A DNA stretch of 34,757 bases from Acidobacteriaceae bacterium (GCA_030041305.1 JASHOC010000277.1:1-34757), one strand, 5' to 3'. Shown: positions 9,407-17,501, numbered from the stretch's first letter. Numbers and translations are program-made. Notes: a model not told the origin generated them from the letters alone.

Positions 9407-9552
9407 AGACGACAGGGGTCAGGGATCAGGGAACAGAGAACGGAGTTCCACCGCCGACCAGTCAACCCTGTTCGCTGACCGCTGAGAACCGAGAACTTAG
9501 AACGCACCACTGACCACTGATCACTGAAAACTGCGAACTGCGAACCGCCACC
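9407..9552. repeat. Heptamer tandem array, mixed AGGGATC and ACTGACC types
   Basis: The left part is AGGGGTC, AGGGATC, AGGGAAC, AGAGAAC. The right part is ACTGACC, ACTGATC, ACTGAAA, ACTGCGA, ACTGCGA in exact 7-nt register, ending shortly before the Shine-Dalgarno sequence of the GH31 gene. The middle is degenerate. Confidence 0.8.
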
Positions 9553-9564
9553 AGGAGCCCCCCA

Positions 9565-11892
9565 ATGCAAGCCCTTCGAATCTTCGCCGCCGTCTGCGCA
9601 AGCCTCGTCGCGGAGGCAGCCTGCGCGGCCCAGAATCCCGTCGCCACCGTCACCCAGGACACCGCCGGCCTGGTGATGCATCGCGGCGAGGAAACGCTCC
9701 ATCTCAGTGTCTGCGGTCCCGGCATCCTCCACATCGTCGCCGGACCCGGCGACCCCACCTCCGCCTCGCCGCACACGCCCTGGCTCCTTCGCGCCTGCAC
9801 CCCGGACCACTTCGAGTTCTCCCAGGACCTGAAGCAAGCCACCCTGCGCACCGGCGATCTCCAGGTCAGCATTCAACTTGATGCCGGCATGCTCTTTTTC
9901 CGCGACGCGGCTGGCAACATGCTTCTCTCCGAATTCACCCGCCGCACCCGCGACTACATCCCCGACGTCGTCAACGGCGAAAAGGTGTATCACGTCAGCG
10001 ACCGTTTTCAGCCCGCGCCCACCGAGGGCTTCTACGGCTTAGGCCAACACCAGAGCGGCCTCTTCAACTATCGCGGCGCCGTCGTCGAAATGGCCCAAGC
10101 CAACACCTCCGTCGCCGTGCCCCTGCTCATCTCCACCAACGGCTACGGAATCCTCTGGAATACCGCTTCGAAATCCTGGTTCGACAACCGCTTTCCCACC
10201 GAGCTAAAACTCAGCGCCGAAGCCGCCGACGCCATCGATTATTACTTTCTCTATGGTCCCGAGATCGACCAGGTCATCCATCGCTATCGCGACCTCACCG
10301 GCCACGCCCCGCTCTTCGGCAAGTGGGCCTACGGCTTTGTGCAATCCAAAGACCGCTACCGCTCTGCCAAAGAGCTTTTAGATATCGCCGGCGAATACCG
10401 CTCCGGGCAAGTGCCTCTCGACCTCATCGTGCAGGACTGGTTTTGGTGGAAGCTCCAGGGCGACCCGATCTTTTCCGCCGACTACCTCAAGCCGTATCCC
10501 GACGTGCCTCAAGCGCTCAAACAGCTCCATGACGAGCATGTCCACGCCATCATCTCCGTCTGGGCGGTCACCGACCCCCAATCCGACACCTATCGCGAGC
10601 TCAAAGCGCACAACTTCCTCATCCCCGGAACCACCGATTACGACCCCACCAACCCCGCAGCCCGCGATATGTACTGGAACCTGCTTCCCGGCAAGCTTTT
10701 TACGCAGGGATGGGATGGCTTCTGGCTCGATAGTGCCGAGCCCGAGTGCTGCGACGGCTATAGTGACGCCACGCTCGATACTCTCCACCTTTCCATCGGC
10801 AACGGCGCCCGCTACACCAACATTTATCCCCTCATGCACACCGGCAACATCTACGACCACTGGCGCGCCCTTACCAGCCGGAAGCGCATCTTCATCCTCA
10901 CCCGCTCCGCATTTTTGGGCCAGCAGCGCTACGCCACCACTGTCTGGTCAGGCGATGTCACCGGCACCTTCTTCGACTTCCGCAAGCAGATCGCTGCCGG
11001 CCTCAATTTCGAGGTCTCCGGCATCCCCTACTGGACCACCGACATCGCTGGTTACGGCTGGCCCTATGAGCGCGACACCCGCGACCCCGCCTATCAGGAG
11101 CTCTACACCCGCTGGTTTGAGTTCGGCGTTTTCTGCCCGATCTTTCGCACCCACGGCCATCGCGTCAACAACACCAACGAACTCTTTTCCTACGGCCCGC
11201 AAACGCCTACCCTCGTCGCCTACGACAAGCTGCGCTACCGTCTGCTCCCCTACATCTACTCGCTGGCCTGGCGCGTCACCAGCCAGGACTACACCATGAT
11301 GCGCCCGCTCATCATGGATTGGCGCACCGACGAAAAGGTGCGCGAGATCGGCGATCAATATCTCTTCGGTCCCTCCATCCTGGTCAACCCCGTCACCCGC
11401 ACCGGCGCCATAGCGCGCGAGGTCTATCTGCCGCCCGCGCCCGGCTGGTACGACTTCTGGACCGGCTCGCGCCTCGATGGCGACCAATATGTCGATGCCG
11501 CAGCCCCGCTCAATCGCATTCCGCTCTACATCAAGGCGGGTTCGATTCTTCCCCTTGGGCCTGAGGTCGAATATGCCACCCAGTCGCCGGACGCCCCCAT
11601 CACCCTCCGCATCTATCGTGGCGCCGACGCCGATTTCAACCTCTACGAGGATGAGGGCGATACCTACGATTACGAAAACGGCGAGCACGCCATCATCCCC
11701 TTGCATTGGGACGACGCCTCCTCCACGCTCACCCTCGGCGCTCGCCAGGGCCAGTATCCCGGCATGCCCTCAACCCGCGGCTTTCAGGTCGTTCTCGTCG
11801 ACACAAGCCACGGCGTCGGCGCCCAGCCCGAGCCTGGAGCAGGCAAAACCGTCACCTACAACGGCTCCCAGATGCAAGTCGTCCTCCCCTAG
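9565..11892 (+). CDS. Exported glycoside hydrolase family 31 enzyme (alpha-glucosidase/alpha-xylosidase type)
   Basis: GH31 enzymes are retaining alpha-glycosidases. The 775-residue protein has a signal peptide (about residues 1-21, ending ACAAQ), an N-terminal beta-sandwich, and a TIM barrel with DGFWLDSAEPE (nucleophile Asp389) and TVWSGDVTGTF (acid/base Asp464). RTHGHR and the DYTMMRPLIMDW region follow, then C-terminal beta domains. GLGQHQSG and YGFVQSKDRY are typical of the alpha-xylosidase-like branch, which suggests xyloglucan-type substrates, though alpha-glucosidase is possible. AGGAG lies nine bases before the ATG. It follows the SGNH hydrolase on the same strand, separated by a heptamer array. 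Confidence 0.93.
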   Translation: MQALRIFAAVCASLVAEAACAAQNPVATVTQDTAGLVMHRGEETLHLSVCGPGILHIVAGPGDPTSASPHTPWLLRACTPDHFEFSQDLKQATLRTGDLQVSIQLDAGMLFFRDAAGNMLLSEFTRRTRDYIPDVVNGEKVYHVSDRFQPAPTEGFYGLGQHQSGLFNYRGAVVEMAQANTSVAVPLLISTNGYGILWNTASKSWFDNRFPTELKLSAEAADAIDYYFLYGPEIDQVIHRYRDLTGHAPLFGKWAYGFVQSKDRYRSAKELLDIAGEYRSGQVPLDLIVQDWFWWKLQGDPIFSADYLKPYPDVPQALKQLHDEHVHAIISVWAVTDPQSDTYRELKAHNFLIPGTTDYDPTNPAARDMYWNLLPGKLFTQGWDGFWLDSAEPECCDGYSDATLDTLHLSIGNGARYTNIYPLMHTGNIYDHWRALTSRKRIFILTRSAFLGQQRYATTVWSGDVTGTFFDFRKQIAAGLNFEVSGIPYWTTDIAGYGWPYERDTRDPAYQELYTRWFEFGVFCPIFRTHGHRVNNTNELFSYGPQTPTLVAYDKLRYRLLPYIYSLAWRVTSQDYTMMRPLIMDWRTDEKVREIGDQYLFGPSILVNPVTRTGAIAREVYLPPAPGWYDFWTGSRLDGDQYVDAAAPLNRIPLYIKAGSILPLGPEVEYATQSPDAPITLRIYRGADADFNLYEDEGDTYDYENGEHAIIPLHWDDASSTLTLGARQGQYPGMPSTRGFQVVLVDTSHGVGAQPEPGAGKTVTYNGSQMQVVLP

Positions 11893-11921
11893 AACTGGTT
11901 GCATAAATGGTTTCGTATCAG

Positions 11922-11975
11922 GGCACGGCTTCAGCCGTGCCGCAAACGCAAGAAAGAAAGGCAGGGCTTTAGCCC
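11922..11975. repeat. Twin-hairpin REP-like element downstream of GH31
   Basis: A perfect 8-bp hairpin (GGCACGGC, loop TTCA, GCCGTGCC; 11922-11941) is followed after a purine-rich spacer by a second one (GGGCT TT AGCCC; 11964-11975). The layout of two short GC-rich hairpins in an intergenic gap resembles REP/REPIN elements. There is no T-run, so an intrinsic terminator is unlikely. Confidence 0.55.
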
Positions 11976-12564
11976 CCGCGGGATCCTTTTCGCGAGATTT
12001 GCGCGTTCCCTCCGCGTTTTTCTGCGGCCTCTACACCCGTAAAAACGTATCGATAGTGGGCCCTTGCCCCTCAGGAACATTTCGCAACTGCGCGAACTGT
12101 CCACTTGCCAACTGTCTCACTCCAGGGGTTCACCCCAATCTCCTGTCAAGCACGAAAATCCGCAAATGAAGGAAAAAGAAGCACTTCTCCGTTGCGTCCT
12201 ATTTCTCTTTTTGGGCGCAGAATATAAATAAATGTTGAGGCGCGTGAGGATTGGAAAGGGTGATCTTGAGCTCGATTTTTGCCCAGCGCCACGCCCGTTC
12301 GCATTGCAAGTCTCCGTAAACCATTGATTCTGGAGAATCTGTGAATAAGTCCTTTATTTTCCTTATATTTGCGCCGTCTTCGAGTGGGTAACCTGCTGAT
12401 AATGGGCCAGTTATCAACAGAATGGGGGGAGGGGGTAGTCGCGGGCTATTCACCTTTGTCTCCCCGGCAGGGCCCGGCCAGACGCCGGTATGCCGGAGTC
12501 ATGCAATCTGCGCCGCCGCCCTTCAATCCCTCTGTGCGAAACCCGGTTCACCCCGAATGAGCGT
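11976..12564. other. Gene-poor stretch with two DnaA-box-like sites around an AT-rich tract
   Basis: I see no convincing gene in about 590 bases. TGTGAATAA at 12340-12348 is the reverse complement of TTATTCACA, a perfect TTATNCACA DnaA box. TTATCAACA at 12411-12419 differs from it by one base. Between them lies an AT-rich tract (12349-12371). An ACTG-containing run near 12085-12122 resembles a worn repeat array. A regulatory DnaA-binding site is possible; an origin is unlikely without more boxes or dnaA/dnaN nearby. Confidence 0.35.
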
Positions 12565-13023
12565 ATGACCGAATTGGACTTCATGGATGCCGCCCTTGCC
12601 GAAGCCCGCCTTGCCGGCGAATCCGGTGAGGTGCCCGTTGGCGCTGTCGTCGAGCACGAAGGCGCAATCGTCGCCCGCGCACAGCAGAGCGTTCTCCGCA
12701 GGGTCGATCCTACGGCGCACGCCGAGATCATTGCCCTGCGCGCCGCCGCCAAGGTTCTGGGCAATTACCGCCTGAATGGCTGCACCGTCTACGTTACGTT
12801 AGAGCCCTGCGCCATGTGCGCCGGGGCCATGGTGCACGCCCGGCTCGACCGCCTCATTTTCGCCGCCGCCGACCCCAAAGCCGGCGCCTGCGGCTCGGTG
12901 CTCTCGGTGCTCAACCACCCCCGCCTCAACCACCGCATGTGGGTCGAGCGAGGACCCCGCGCGGAAGAATCCGCAGAATTGTTGAAGAGTTTTTTCCGCG
13001 AGCGCCGCCAGGAGCAAAGTTAG
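12565..13023 (+). CDS. tadA: tRNA-specific adenosine deaminase TadA
   Basis: TadA converts adenosine-34 of tRNA-Arg(ACG) to inosine so that it can read the CGN codons. The 152-residue protein shows the zinc deaminase signatures: HAE (zinc ligand His52, proton shuttle Glu54) and PCAMC (Cys82 and Cys85), preceded by the TadA hallmark GEVPVGAVV and followed by FAAADPKAGACGS. The frame is open upstream to 12490, but ATG at 12565 places the start just before the family-typical first helix. Length agrees with the family (about 150-170). Confidence 0.95.
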   Translation: MTELDFMDAALAEARLAGESGEVPVGAVVEHEGAIVARAQQSVLRRVDPTAHAEIIALRAAAKVLGNYRLNGCTVYVTLEPCAMCAGAMVHARLDRLIFAAADPKAGACGSVLSVLNHPRLNHRMWVERGPRAEESAELLKSFFRERRQEQS

Positions 13024-13085
13024 GCTGCCACCCTCGCGCATTTGCAACACGCGAACTTCCTGCTCTGGTAACTGCTGATCTACAG

Positions 13086-13135
13086 ATTTGCTGACTTGCT
13101 GACCTGACCTGCTGACTTGCTGACTGGCTGACTGG
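13086..13135. repeat. Tandem array of TGCTGACT-type 7/8-nt units
   Basis: Units TGCTGACT, TGCTGACC, TGACCTGC, TGACTTGC, TGACTGGC, TGACTGGC alternate 7- and 8-nt steps and run right up to the stop codon of the DUF985 cupin gene on the minus strand. Confidence 0.75.
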
Positions 13136-13624
13136 CTAAATCCGGGTCAGTTTCCTGATTCGCTCCGCCTCGGCGGGCCACTGTGCGGCCAGCTCCGCGA
13201 AGCTCCCGCTCCGATAATCGGCAAAGTCGAAGCCCGGCGTGACCGTGCACCCGAGCAGCGCTGCTTTGCCCCCGTCCACCAGCCGGCTCCCCTGCCACAC
13301 GCCCGCTGGAACCACAAGCTGCACATGCTGCCCTGCCTGCAAATCCGGTCCAAGCGTGAAAACCTGCGAGCGCCCGGAGGGCTGAAGCTGCAGCATCTCC
13401 ACCGGATCGCCCAGATAGAAATGAAAGATCTCATCCGAGGCGAGAACGTGCATCTCGGAGAACGCCCCTTCTTCCAGCAGGTAGTAAATGGCCGTTCCCA
13501 GCCCTCGCACGCCGCGCGCAAGCTCCACCGTTCCCGCCGAAGTATACGTGCGCCGATAGAATCCGCCCTCCACCGGATGCGGCTCCAGATCGAGCAGCGC
13601 CTTGATCTCGTCCGTGGTCACCAT
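13136..13624 (-). CDS. DUF985-family cupin protein
   Basis: The 162-residue protein matches the DUF985 (cupin-5-like) family. Visible hallmarks are the N-terminal LEPHPVEGGFYRRTY motif, the core FHFYLGDPVEML, the VPAGVWQGSRL strand and VTPGFDFADYRSGS. Structures of this family are single-domain double-stranded beta-helices; the biochemical role is unknown. The gene diverges from the glutaredoxin-like gene with only 38 bases between the start codons. ATG at 13624 is chosen over GTG at 13627. No Shine-Dalgarno sequence is visible, and TATTCT sits five bases before the ATG, which suggests a leaderless mRNA. Confidence 0.9.
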   Translation of the reverse strand: MVTTDEIKALLDLEPHPVEGGFYRRTYTSAGTVELARGVRGLGTAIYYLLEEGAFSEMHVLASDEIFHFYLGDPVEMLQLQPSGRSQVFTLGPDLQAGQHVQLVVPAGVWQGSRLVDGGKAALLGCTVTPGFDFADYRSGSFAELAAQWPAEAERIRKLTRI

Positions 13625-13629
13625 CACAG

Positions 13630-13656
13630 AGAATAGCAGCGCAGCAACGGTAAAAT
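13630..13656. promoter_or_regulatory. Two divergent -10 boxes placed for leaderless mRNAs
   Basis: On the plus strand TAAAAT (13651-13656) lies six bases before ATG 13663. On the minus strand TATTCT (plus-strand 13630-13635) lies five bases before ATG 13624. Both put the transcription start at or within a base or two of the start codon, and neither gene has a Shine-Dalgarno sequence. The -35 regions are poor and overlap the opposing promoter. Confidence 0.5.
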
Positions 13657-13662
13657 ATGCTC

Positions 13663-13920
13663 ATGAACGTGCAGGTTTACATGACGGAATGGTGCCGCGA
13701 CTGCAGGGCCGCCAAGCAGTTCCTGGATCGGCATGGCGTTCCGTACACCGCAATCGACATAGACGCCAATCCCTCCGCCTCCGAGGAGGTCGTTCGTCAC
13801 CTGGGCAAGCGCGCCATCCCGCAGCTAGTGATTGATGGCGAGTGGTTCCAACCCTATGCCCCCGGCCGCGGGCTGCTCCTCGACGAGTTATATCGTCGCC
13901 TGCGGATTACTCGCTCCTAA
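13663..13920 (+). CDS. Glutaredoxin/mycoredoxin-like thiol-disulfide protein
   Basis: This 85-residue protein has a single thioredoxin fold of glutaredoxin size. VQVYMTEWCRDC carries a CxxC active site (CRDC, Cys11 and Cys14), IPQLVIDGEW supplies the cis-proline, and a C-terminal helix follows. The motif differs from the classical CPYC and is closer to mycoredoxin/NrdH-like reductases. It probably reduces mixed disulfides in the cytoplasm. Start: ATG 13663 is preferred over ATG 13657 because the -10 hexamer TAAAAT ends at 13656, so transcription should begin close to 13663. Confidence 0.88.
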   Translation: MNVQVYMTEWCRDCRAAKQFLDRHGVPYTAIDIDANPSASEEVVRHLGKRAIPQLVIDGEWFQPYAPGRGLLLDELYRRLRITRS

Positions 13921-13934
13921 CCCTCTTACCCTCG

Positions 13935-13978
13935 TACAATCAGGGGTTGGCGTCGCCGAGCCTATGCCCGCGGCGACG
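13935..13978 (+). promoter_or_regulatory. Possible promoter and leader hairpin upstream of purB
   Basis: TACAAT at 13935-13940 could be a -10 box. Just downstream, CGTCGCCG (13951-13958) and CGGCGACG (13971-13978) form a perfect 8-bp stem with a 12-base loop. No T-run follows, so this is not a plain terminator. Its role in purB expression is speculative. Confidence 0.25.
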
Positions 13979-14040
13979 TGGGCTTTCCAATCTTCTAAGG
14001 AACAGCGCCGATCTCAACCTCGTCAAGATGGAGCTAGCAG

Positions 14041-14170
14041 CTAGGAGTCTGTCGGAAATAGATTTCTGATCGTTTAGAATCAACAACTTACGAATTCTAC
14101 AGATTTTCGTATATCGTTGATTCTAAATCAGTTATGAAATCAAAAAGTTCAATCTCCGACACACTCCTAG
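14041..14170. mobile_element. 130-bp MITE-like hairpin element, copy 1
   Basis: The element has outer inverted repeats of 16 bp with one mismatch (CTAGGAGTCTGTCGGA against TCCGACACACTCCTAG). Inside is a longer imperfect palindrome, with TTTAGAATCAAC near 14073 matched by GTTGATTCTAAA near 14116. It is AT-rich, unlike its surroundings, and has no coding capacity. Its sequence is identical to 22475-22604. CTAG at both ends is probably the target duplication, so the element proper would be 126 bp. Confidence 0.88.
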
Positions 14171-14182
14171 AAGCTAGCAGCT

Positions 14183-14187
14183 AGGAG
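14183..14187 (+). promoter_or_regulatory. Ribosome binding site of purB supplied by a heptamer repeat
   Basis: AGGAG within the repeat unit series AGCTAGGAGCTAGA lies six bases before the TTG start of purB. It is the only Shine-Dalgarno candidate and decides the start. Confidence 0.65.
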
Positions 14188-14193
14188 CTAGAT

Positions 14194-15504
14194 TTGATCG
14201 ATCGCTACACCCGTCCGGCCATGGGCCGCATCTGGACGGACGAAAACAAATACCGCTGCTGGCTTCAAGTGGAGGCGGCGGCGAGCCTTGTGCTGGCTGA
14301 GGACGGAATCATTCCCTCCGCAGCCGCCGAGGCCATCGCGAGTGCCGGCTTCTCGGTCGACCGCATCCGCGAGATCGAGGCCGATGTGAGGCATGACGTG
14401 ATCGCCTTCACCACGGCTGTTGCAGAGTCGATGAAAGACCAAGGCCTGGACGGCCAGTCCTCCCGATGGCTGCACTATGGCCTCACGTCGAATGATGTGG
14501 TCGATACCGCCCAAGCCCTGCAGGTCAAAGAGGCGTCGGCGCTCATCCGCGAGGGGCTGCTGGCCTTGCTCGGGGTTCTCAAGCGCCGCGCCCTCGAGTT
14601 CAAGCACACGCCCACCATCGGCCGCACCCACGGCATGCACGCCGAGCCCACCACCTTCGGCCTCAAGCTGCTCAACTGGTACGCCGAAATGGAGCGCAAC
14701 CTCGCCCGCTTCGACGCCGTCGCCGAGGATATGCGCGTGGGCAAGCTTTCGGGTGCTGTGGGGACCTTCGGACATCTCAGTCCAAACCAAGAAGAAAAAG
14801 TTTGCGCGCGGCTGGGATTGAAACCGGCGCCCGTCGCCACGCAGGTCATCCAGCGCGACCGCCATGCCGCCTACATCGCCACGCTCGCCATTCTCGGCGG
14901 CACGCTCGACAAGATCGCCGTCGAAATCCGCCACTTGCAACGCACCGAGATTCGAGAGGCGCAGGAGTACTTCAGCGAAAAGCAGAAAGGTTCCTCCGCT
15001 ATGCCGCACAAGAAGAACCCCATCACCAGCGAACAGATCAGCGGCCTCGCCCGCATCCTACGCGGCAACGCCCAGGCGGCCTTTGAAAATATGCCGCTCT
15101 GGCACGAGCGCGACATCTCCCACTCGTCCGTCGAGCGCATCATCTTTCCGGATTCCACCATTCTCGCGGATTATCTGTTGGCAAAGACCACGGATCTCGT
15201 CGATCGTTTGCTCGTCTATCCCGAGCGCATGAAGAAGAACCTCGAGAGTACGGGCGGGCTGATCTTCAGCGGCCAACTGCTGCTCGACTTAGCCGAAGCC
15301 GGCATGTTGCGCGAAGACGCCTACCGGCTGGTGCAAGGCCATGCCATGCGGGCCTGGAAAGAGGATCTGAACTTCCGCGATGAAGTAGCGCGCGACCCGG
15401 CGATTACGAAGCTGTTGAGCACGGAAAAGCTGGCGCGAACGTTCGACTATTCTCGTCAGCTCGGCAACGTGGATGCGATCTTTAAGCGGGTCTTAGCTGA
15501 ATGA
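14194..15504 (+). CDS. purB: Adenylosuccinate lyase PurB
   Basis: PurB acts twice in purine synthesis, releasing fumarate from SAICAR and from adenylosuccinate. The 436-residue protein carries the family blocks: IDRYTRPAMGRIWTDENKY at the start, SRWLHYGLTSNDVVDTA, GRTHGMHAEPTTFG (catalytic-region His146) and the flexible signature loop GSSAMPHKKNPITSE near residues 266-280. The start is TTG, supported by the family-typical N-terminus and the repeat-derived AGGAG six bases upstream. The stop overlaps the ribosome binding site of the next gene, so the two are probably translated together. Confidence 0.96.
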   Translation: MIDRYTRPAMGRIWTDENKYRCWLQVEAAASLVLAEDGIIPSAAAEAIASAGFSVDRIREIEADVRHDVIAFTTAVAESMKDQGLDGQSSRWLHYGLTSNDVVDTAQALQVKEASALIREGLLALLGVLKRRALEFKHTPTIGRTHGMHAEPTTFGLKLLNWYAEMERNLARFDAVAEDMRVGKLSGAVGTFGHLSPNQEEKVCARLGLKPAPVATQVIQRDRHAAYIATLAILGGTLDKIAVEIRHLQRTEIREAQEYFSEKQKGSSAMPHKKNPITSEQISGLARILRGNAQAAFENMPLWHERDISHSSVERIIFPDSTILADYLLAKTTDLVDRLLVYPERMKKNLESTGGLIFSGQLLLDLAEAGMLREDAYRLVQGHAMRAWKEDLNFRDEVARDPAITKLLSTEKLARTFDYSRQLGNVDAIFKRVLAE

Positions 15505-15514
15505 GGAGCACCGA

Positions 15515-15907
15515 GTGACTGGAAATGCTTTCTCGGCCCAAACTGGCGAACAATTGAAGAAACTTGAAGAGGCGCTTTTGTCAGACGCCGTAAGAAAGGA
15601 TCCGCAAGAATTGCACTTCTTGCTTGCGGATGAGTTCCGCGAATTAGGCGCCTCGGGGCAACGGTGGTCGAAGGCGGAAATCATCAGCGAGTTGCTCACG
15701 GCGCCACCTGCGCGCGGGCGCTTGGAAAGCTTTGAAGTTTATCCGTTATCAGGTGAGGCGGCACTGGTAACGTATCGAGCGGTAAGCGAAACTGAGGGTT
15801 CGCCTCCAATGGAATCTCTGCGCAGTTCAATCTGGGTCCGGCGAGATGACCGCTGGCAGATGCTCTTTCATCAGGGAACGTTAACCCGGAGTGAATCAGG
15901 CCGCTAA
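15515..15907 (+). CDS. DUF4440/NTF2-like protein
   Basis: The 130-residue protein resembles the DUF4440 branch of the NTF2-like (SnoaL) superfamily: an N-terminal helix (EQLKKLEEALL), LHFLLADEFRELGASGQRWSK, then strands ending SIWVRRDDRWQMLFHQGT. Such proteins are small cone-shaped folds that bind ligands or act as accessory enzymes; no catalytic role can be read. The start is GTG at 15515, with GAGGAG at 15503-15508 overlapping the purB stop codon, which implies translational coupling. Its link to purine synthesis is only positional. Confidence 0.75.
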   Translation: MTGNAFSAQTGEQLKKLEEALLSDAVRKDPQELHFLLADEFRELGASGQRWSKAEIISELLTAPPARGRLESFEVYPLSGEAALVTYRAVSETEGSPPMESLRSSIWVRRDDRWQMLFHQGTLTRSESGR

Positions 15908-15967
15908 GCCAAACCTTACTGCGGGCTCCAGAGTTGATTGCTTTGCCAATATGGATGAAAAACCTCG

Positions 15968-16567
15968 ATGAGCGAATTGAGCCTCACCGTCGCCATCACC
16001 GGCGCTTCGGGCGCGATCTTCGCGCGTGAGGCACTCCGCGCCCTCGAAGCCGACGAGCGCGTCTCCCGTGTCCATTTCGTCGCCTCGGAGAACTCGCTCC
16101 GCGTGATCGCGGACGAACTAGGGGTGAGCGGCCGCACGCAATGCCTCGAAAAGCTCCTCGGCGCCGCGCCAACCAAAACCATCCAGCACGCCGACGCCGA
16201 CATCGGCGCCGCGATCGCCAGCGGCAGCCATCCTTCGAACGGCATGATCATTCTACCCTGCTCGATGGGCACGCTGGCGGCGATCGCTTTGGGGTTCGCC
16301 GACTCCCTGGTCGCCCGCGCCGCCGACGTTACGCTCAAGGAGCGCCGGCCGCTCATCCTATGCGTGCGCGAAACGCCCTTCAACCGCATCCACCTGCGCA
16401 ACATGACACTGGCCGCCGAAGCCGGCGCCACCATTTTCCCCGTGATTCCGGCGTTCTATAACCACCCCATCGATTCGGAAGAGATGGCGCGCCAGTTCGT
16501 CTGCCGCGTCCTCGCGCATGTCGGCCTGCCCCAGCCGGGCGCCTACGTCTGGAAGCCGGAGGAGTAA
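15968..16567 (+). CDS. ubiX: UbiX-family flavin prenyltransferase
   Basis: UbiX makes prenylated FMN, the cofactor of UbiD-type decarboxylases used in quinone or aromatic-acid metabolism. The 199-residue protein starts with the flavin-binding VAITGASGAIFAREALRAL. It has SGSHPSNGMIILPCSMGTLAAIALG in the middle and RRPLILCVRETPFNRIHLRNM, the conserved phosphate-binding RETP/LxNM region, in the second half. The length is typical. No ubiD is visible in the window. The Shine-Dalgarno sequence is weak; the start is set by the family N-terminus. Confidence 0.93.
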   Translation: MSELSLTVAITGASGAIFAREALRALEADERVSRVHFVASENSLRVIADELGVSGRTQCLEKLLGAAPTKTIQHADADIGAAIASGSHPSNGMIILPCSMGTLAAIALGFADSLVARAADVTLKERRPLILCVRETPFNRIHLRNMTLAAEAGATIFPVIPAFYNHPIDSEEMARQFVCRVLAHVGLPQPGAYVWKPEE

Positions 16568-16577
16568 GTCCCGGACG

Positions 16578-17501
16578 TTACTGCAAGGGATGCTCCCGCA
16601 TCAGCGCCCGTTTGGTCTCCATATCGCGGGCCACGCCGATAATCATGAATTCGAGCGGCTGGTCGCCGGTGTTGGCGAAGGACTTTCTCTCGCCGAGGCG
16701 GACGGGAATGGCGTCTCCCGTGTGGATGGGCGCGGTCTCATCACCGATGGTGACCGTGCCGTCGCCGGTGATCACGTAGTAGACCTCGCTCATATCTGGC
16801 TCCGCGTTGGGGCCGATTGAGGTTCCAGGTGGCATCAGCAGATGATCGACATACGACCAGGTGGTGAAAAAGACGCTGGGCTCGAGAGCGCGGCGATATT
16901 GCACCGTGCCTTTGCCGCCGTCCATGTTCTCCACGGGCTTGAGCAGCGACCGATCCAGGTGCATGGTGATGAACGTCGGTATGGGATCGAGCGGGACGCC
17001 CACGCGCCCGTCGTCGAGATTGAAGGCGTCATAAATACCCCTCAGTGAACTGACGTTGATATTGATCCATTGCAAAGGCTTGTCAGTGGGGTTGTAAATG
17101 GCATGCGAGTGGCCCATGCGCGCCGGCGCTCCCGCCGGACCTTGAAGCAAAGAGGTGCGGCCGTCGATGGTAAATTGAGCTTCTCCATTGAGGATGACGA
17201 ACATTTCTTCGCAATAATTATGGAAATGCGCGCCGATACCGCTTTTGGGCTCAATGATGCCGCGATGGAGGAATAGCAGGTTGGTGTCGAGGGCGTCGGA
17301 GTTGAGGAGCACCATAAAGTCCATGGCGCCGGGGCCATTGTGCACGGCCGGGATGTGACGATAGCGCGCCGGATCGGTGTGCCCAATGCGCTGCGCGATC
17401 GGCATATCCGGTCTGACTGGGGGCGTGAGTTGCCGACCCGGCGGAGCAGCGGCAGCGGCGAGTGGAAGCGAAAGCACAATCGCGAGTAGCTTTTTGACCA
17501 T
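16578..17501 (-). CDS. Exported bicupin protein
   Basis: This protein (about 307 residues) has a signal peptide ([19 protein letters not shown]) and two cupin domains. The first carries [19 protein letters not shown], with the His-x-His and Glu metal ligands of cupin motif 1. The second ([21 protein letters not shown], then [10 protein letters not shown]) lacks the usual His pair, so only the first domain is likely to bind metal. The frame is open upstream to 17681, but ATG 17501 begins the signal peptide and the upstream 60 residues look non-coding. The substrate is unknown. It is convergent with the ubiX gene, ten bases apart. Confidence 0.8.
   Translation of the reverse strand: MVKKLLAIVLSLPLAAAAAPPGRQLTPPVRPDMPIAQRIGHTDPARYRHIPAVHNGPGAMDFMVLLNSDALDTNLLFLHRGIIEPKSGIGAHFHNYCEEMFVILNGEAQFTIDGRTSLLQGPAGAPARMGHSHAIYNPTDKPLQWININVSSLRGIYDAFNLDDGRVGVPLDPIPTFITMHLDRSLLKPVENMDGGKGTVQYRRALEPSVFFTTWSYVDHLLMPPGTSIGPNAEPDMSEVYYVITGDGTVTIGDETAPIHTGDAIPVRLGERKSFANTGDQPLEFMIIGVARDMETKRALMREHPLQ

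Larger units (their letters stand above)
14031..14190. repeat. AGCTAGN heptamer array split by a MITE
   Basis: The left part is AGCTAGC AGCTAG (14032-14044) and the right part is AAGCTAGCAGCTAGGAGCTA (14171-14190). Joining the two across one CTAG restores an uninterrupted series of 7-nt units. The right part contains the AGGAG that serves as ribosome binding site for purB. Confidence 0.8.

Noticed and set aside
12199..12453. 84-codon minus-strand ORF before tadA
   Set aside because: No ribosome binding site or family resemblance, and it runs through the AT-rich tract and DnaA-like boxes.
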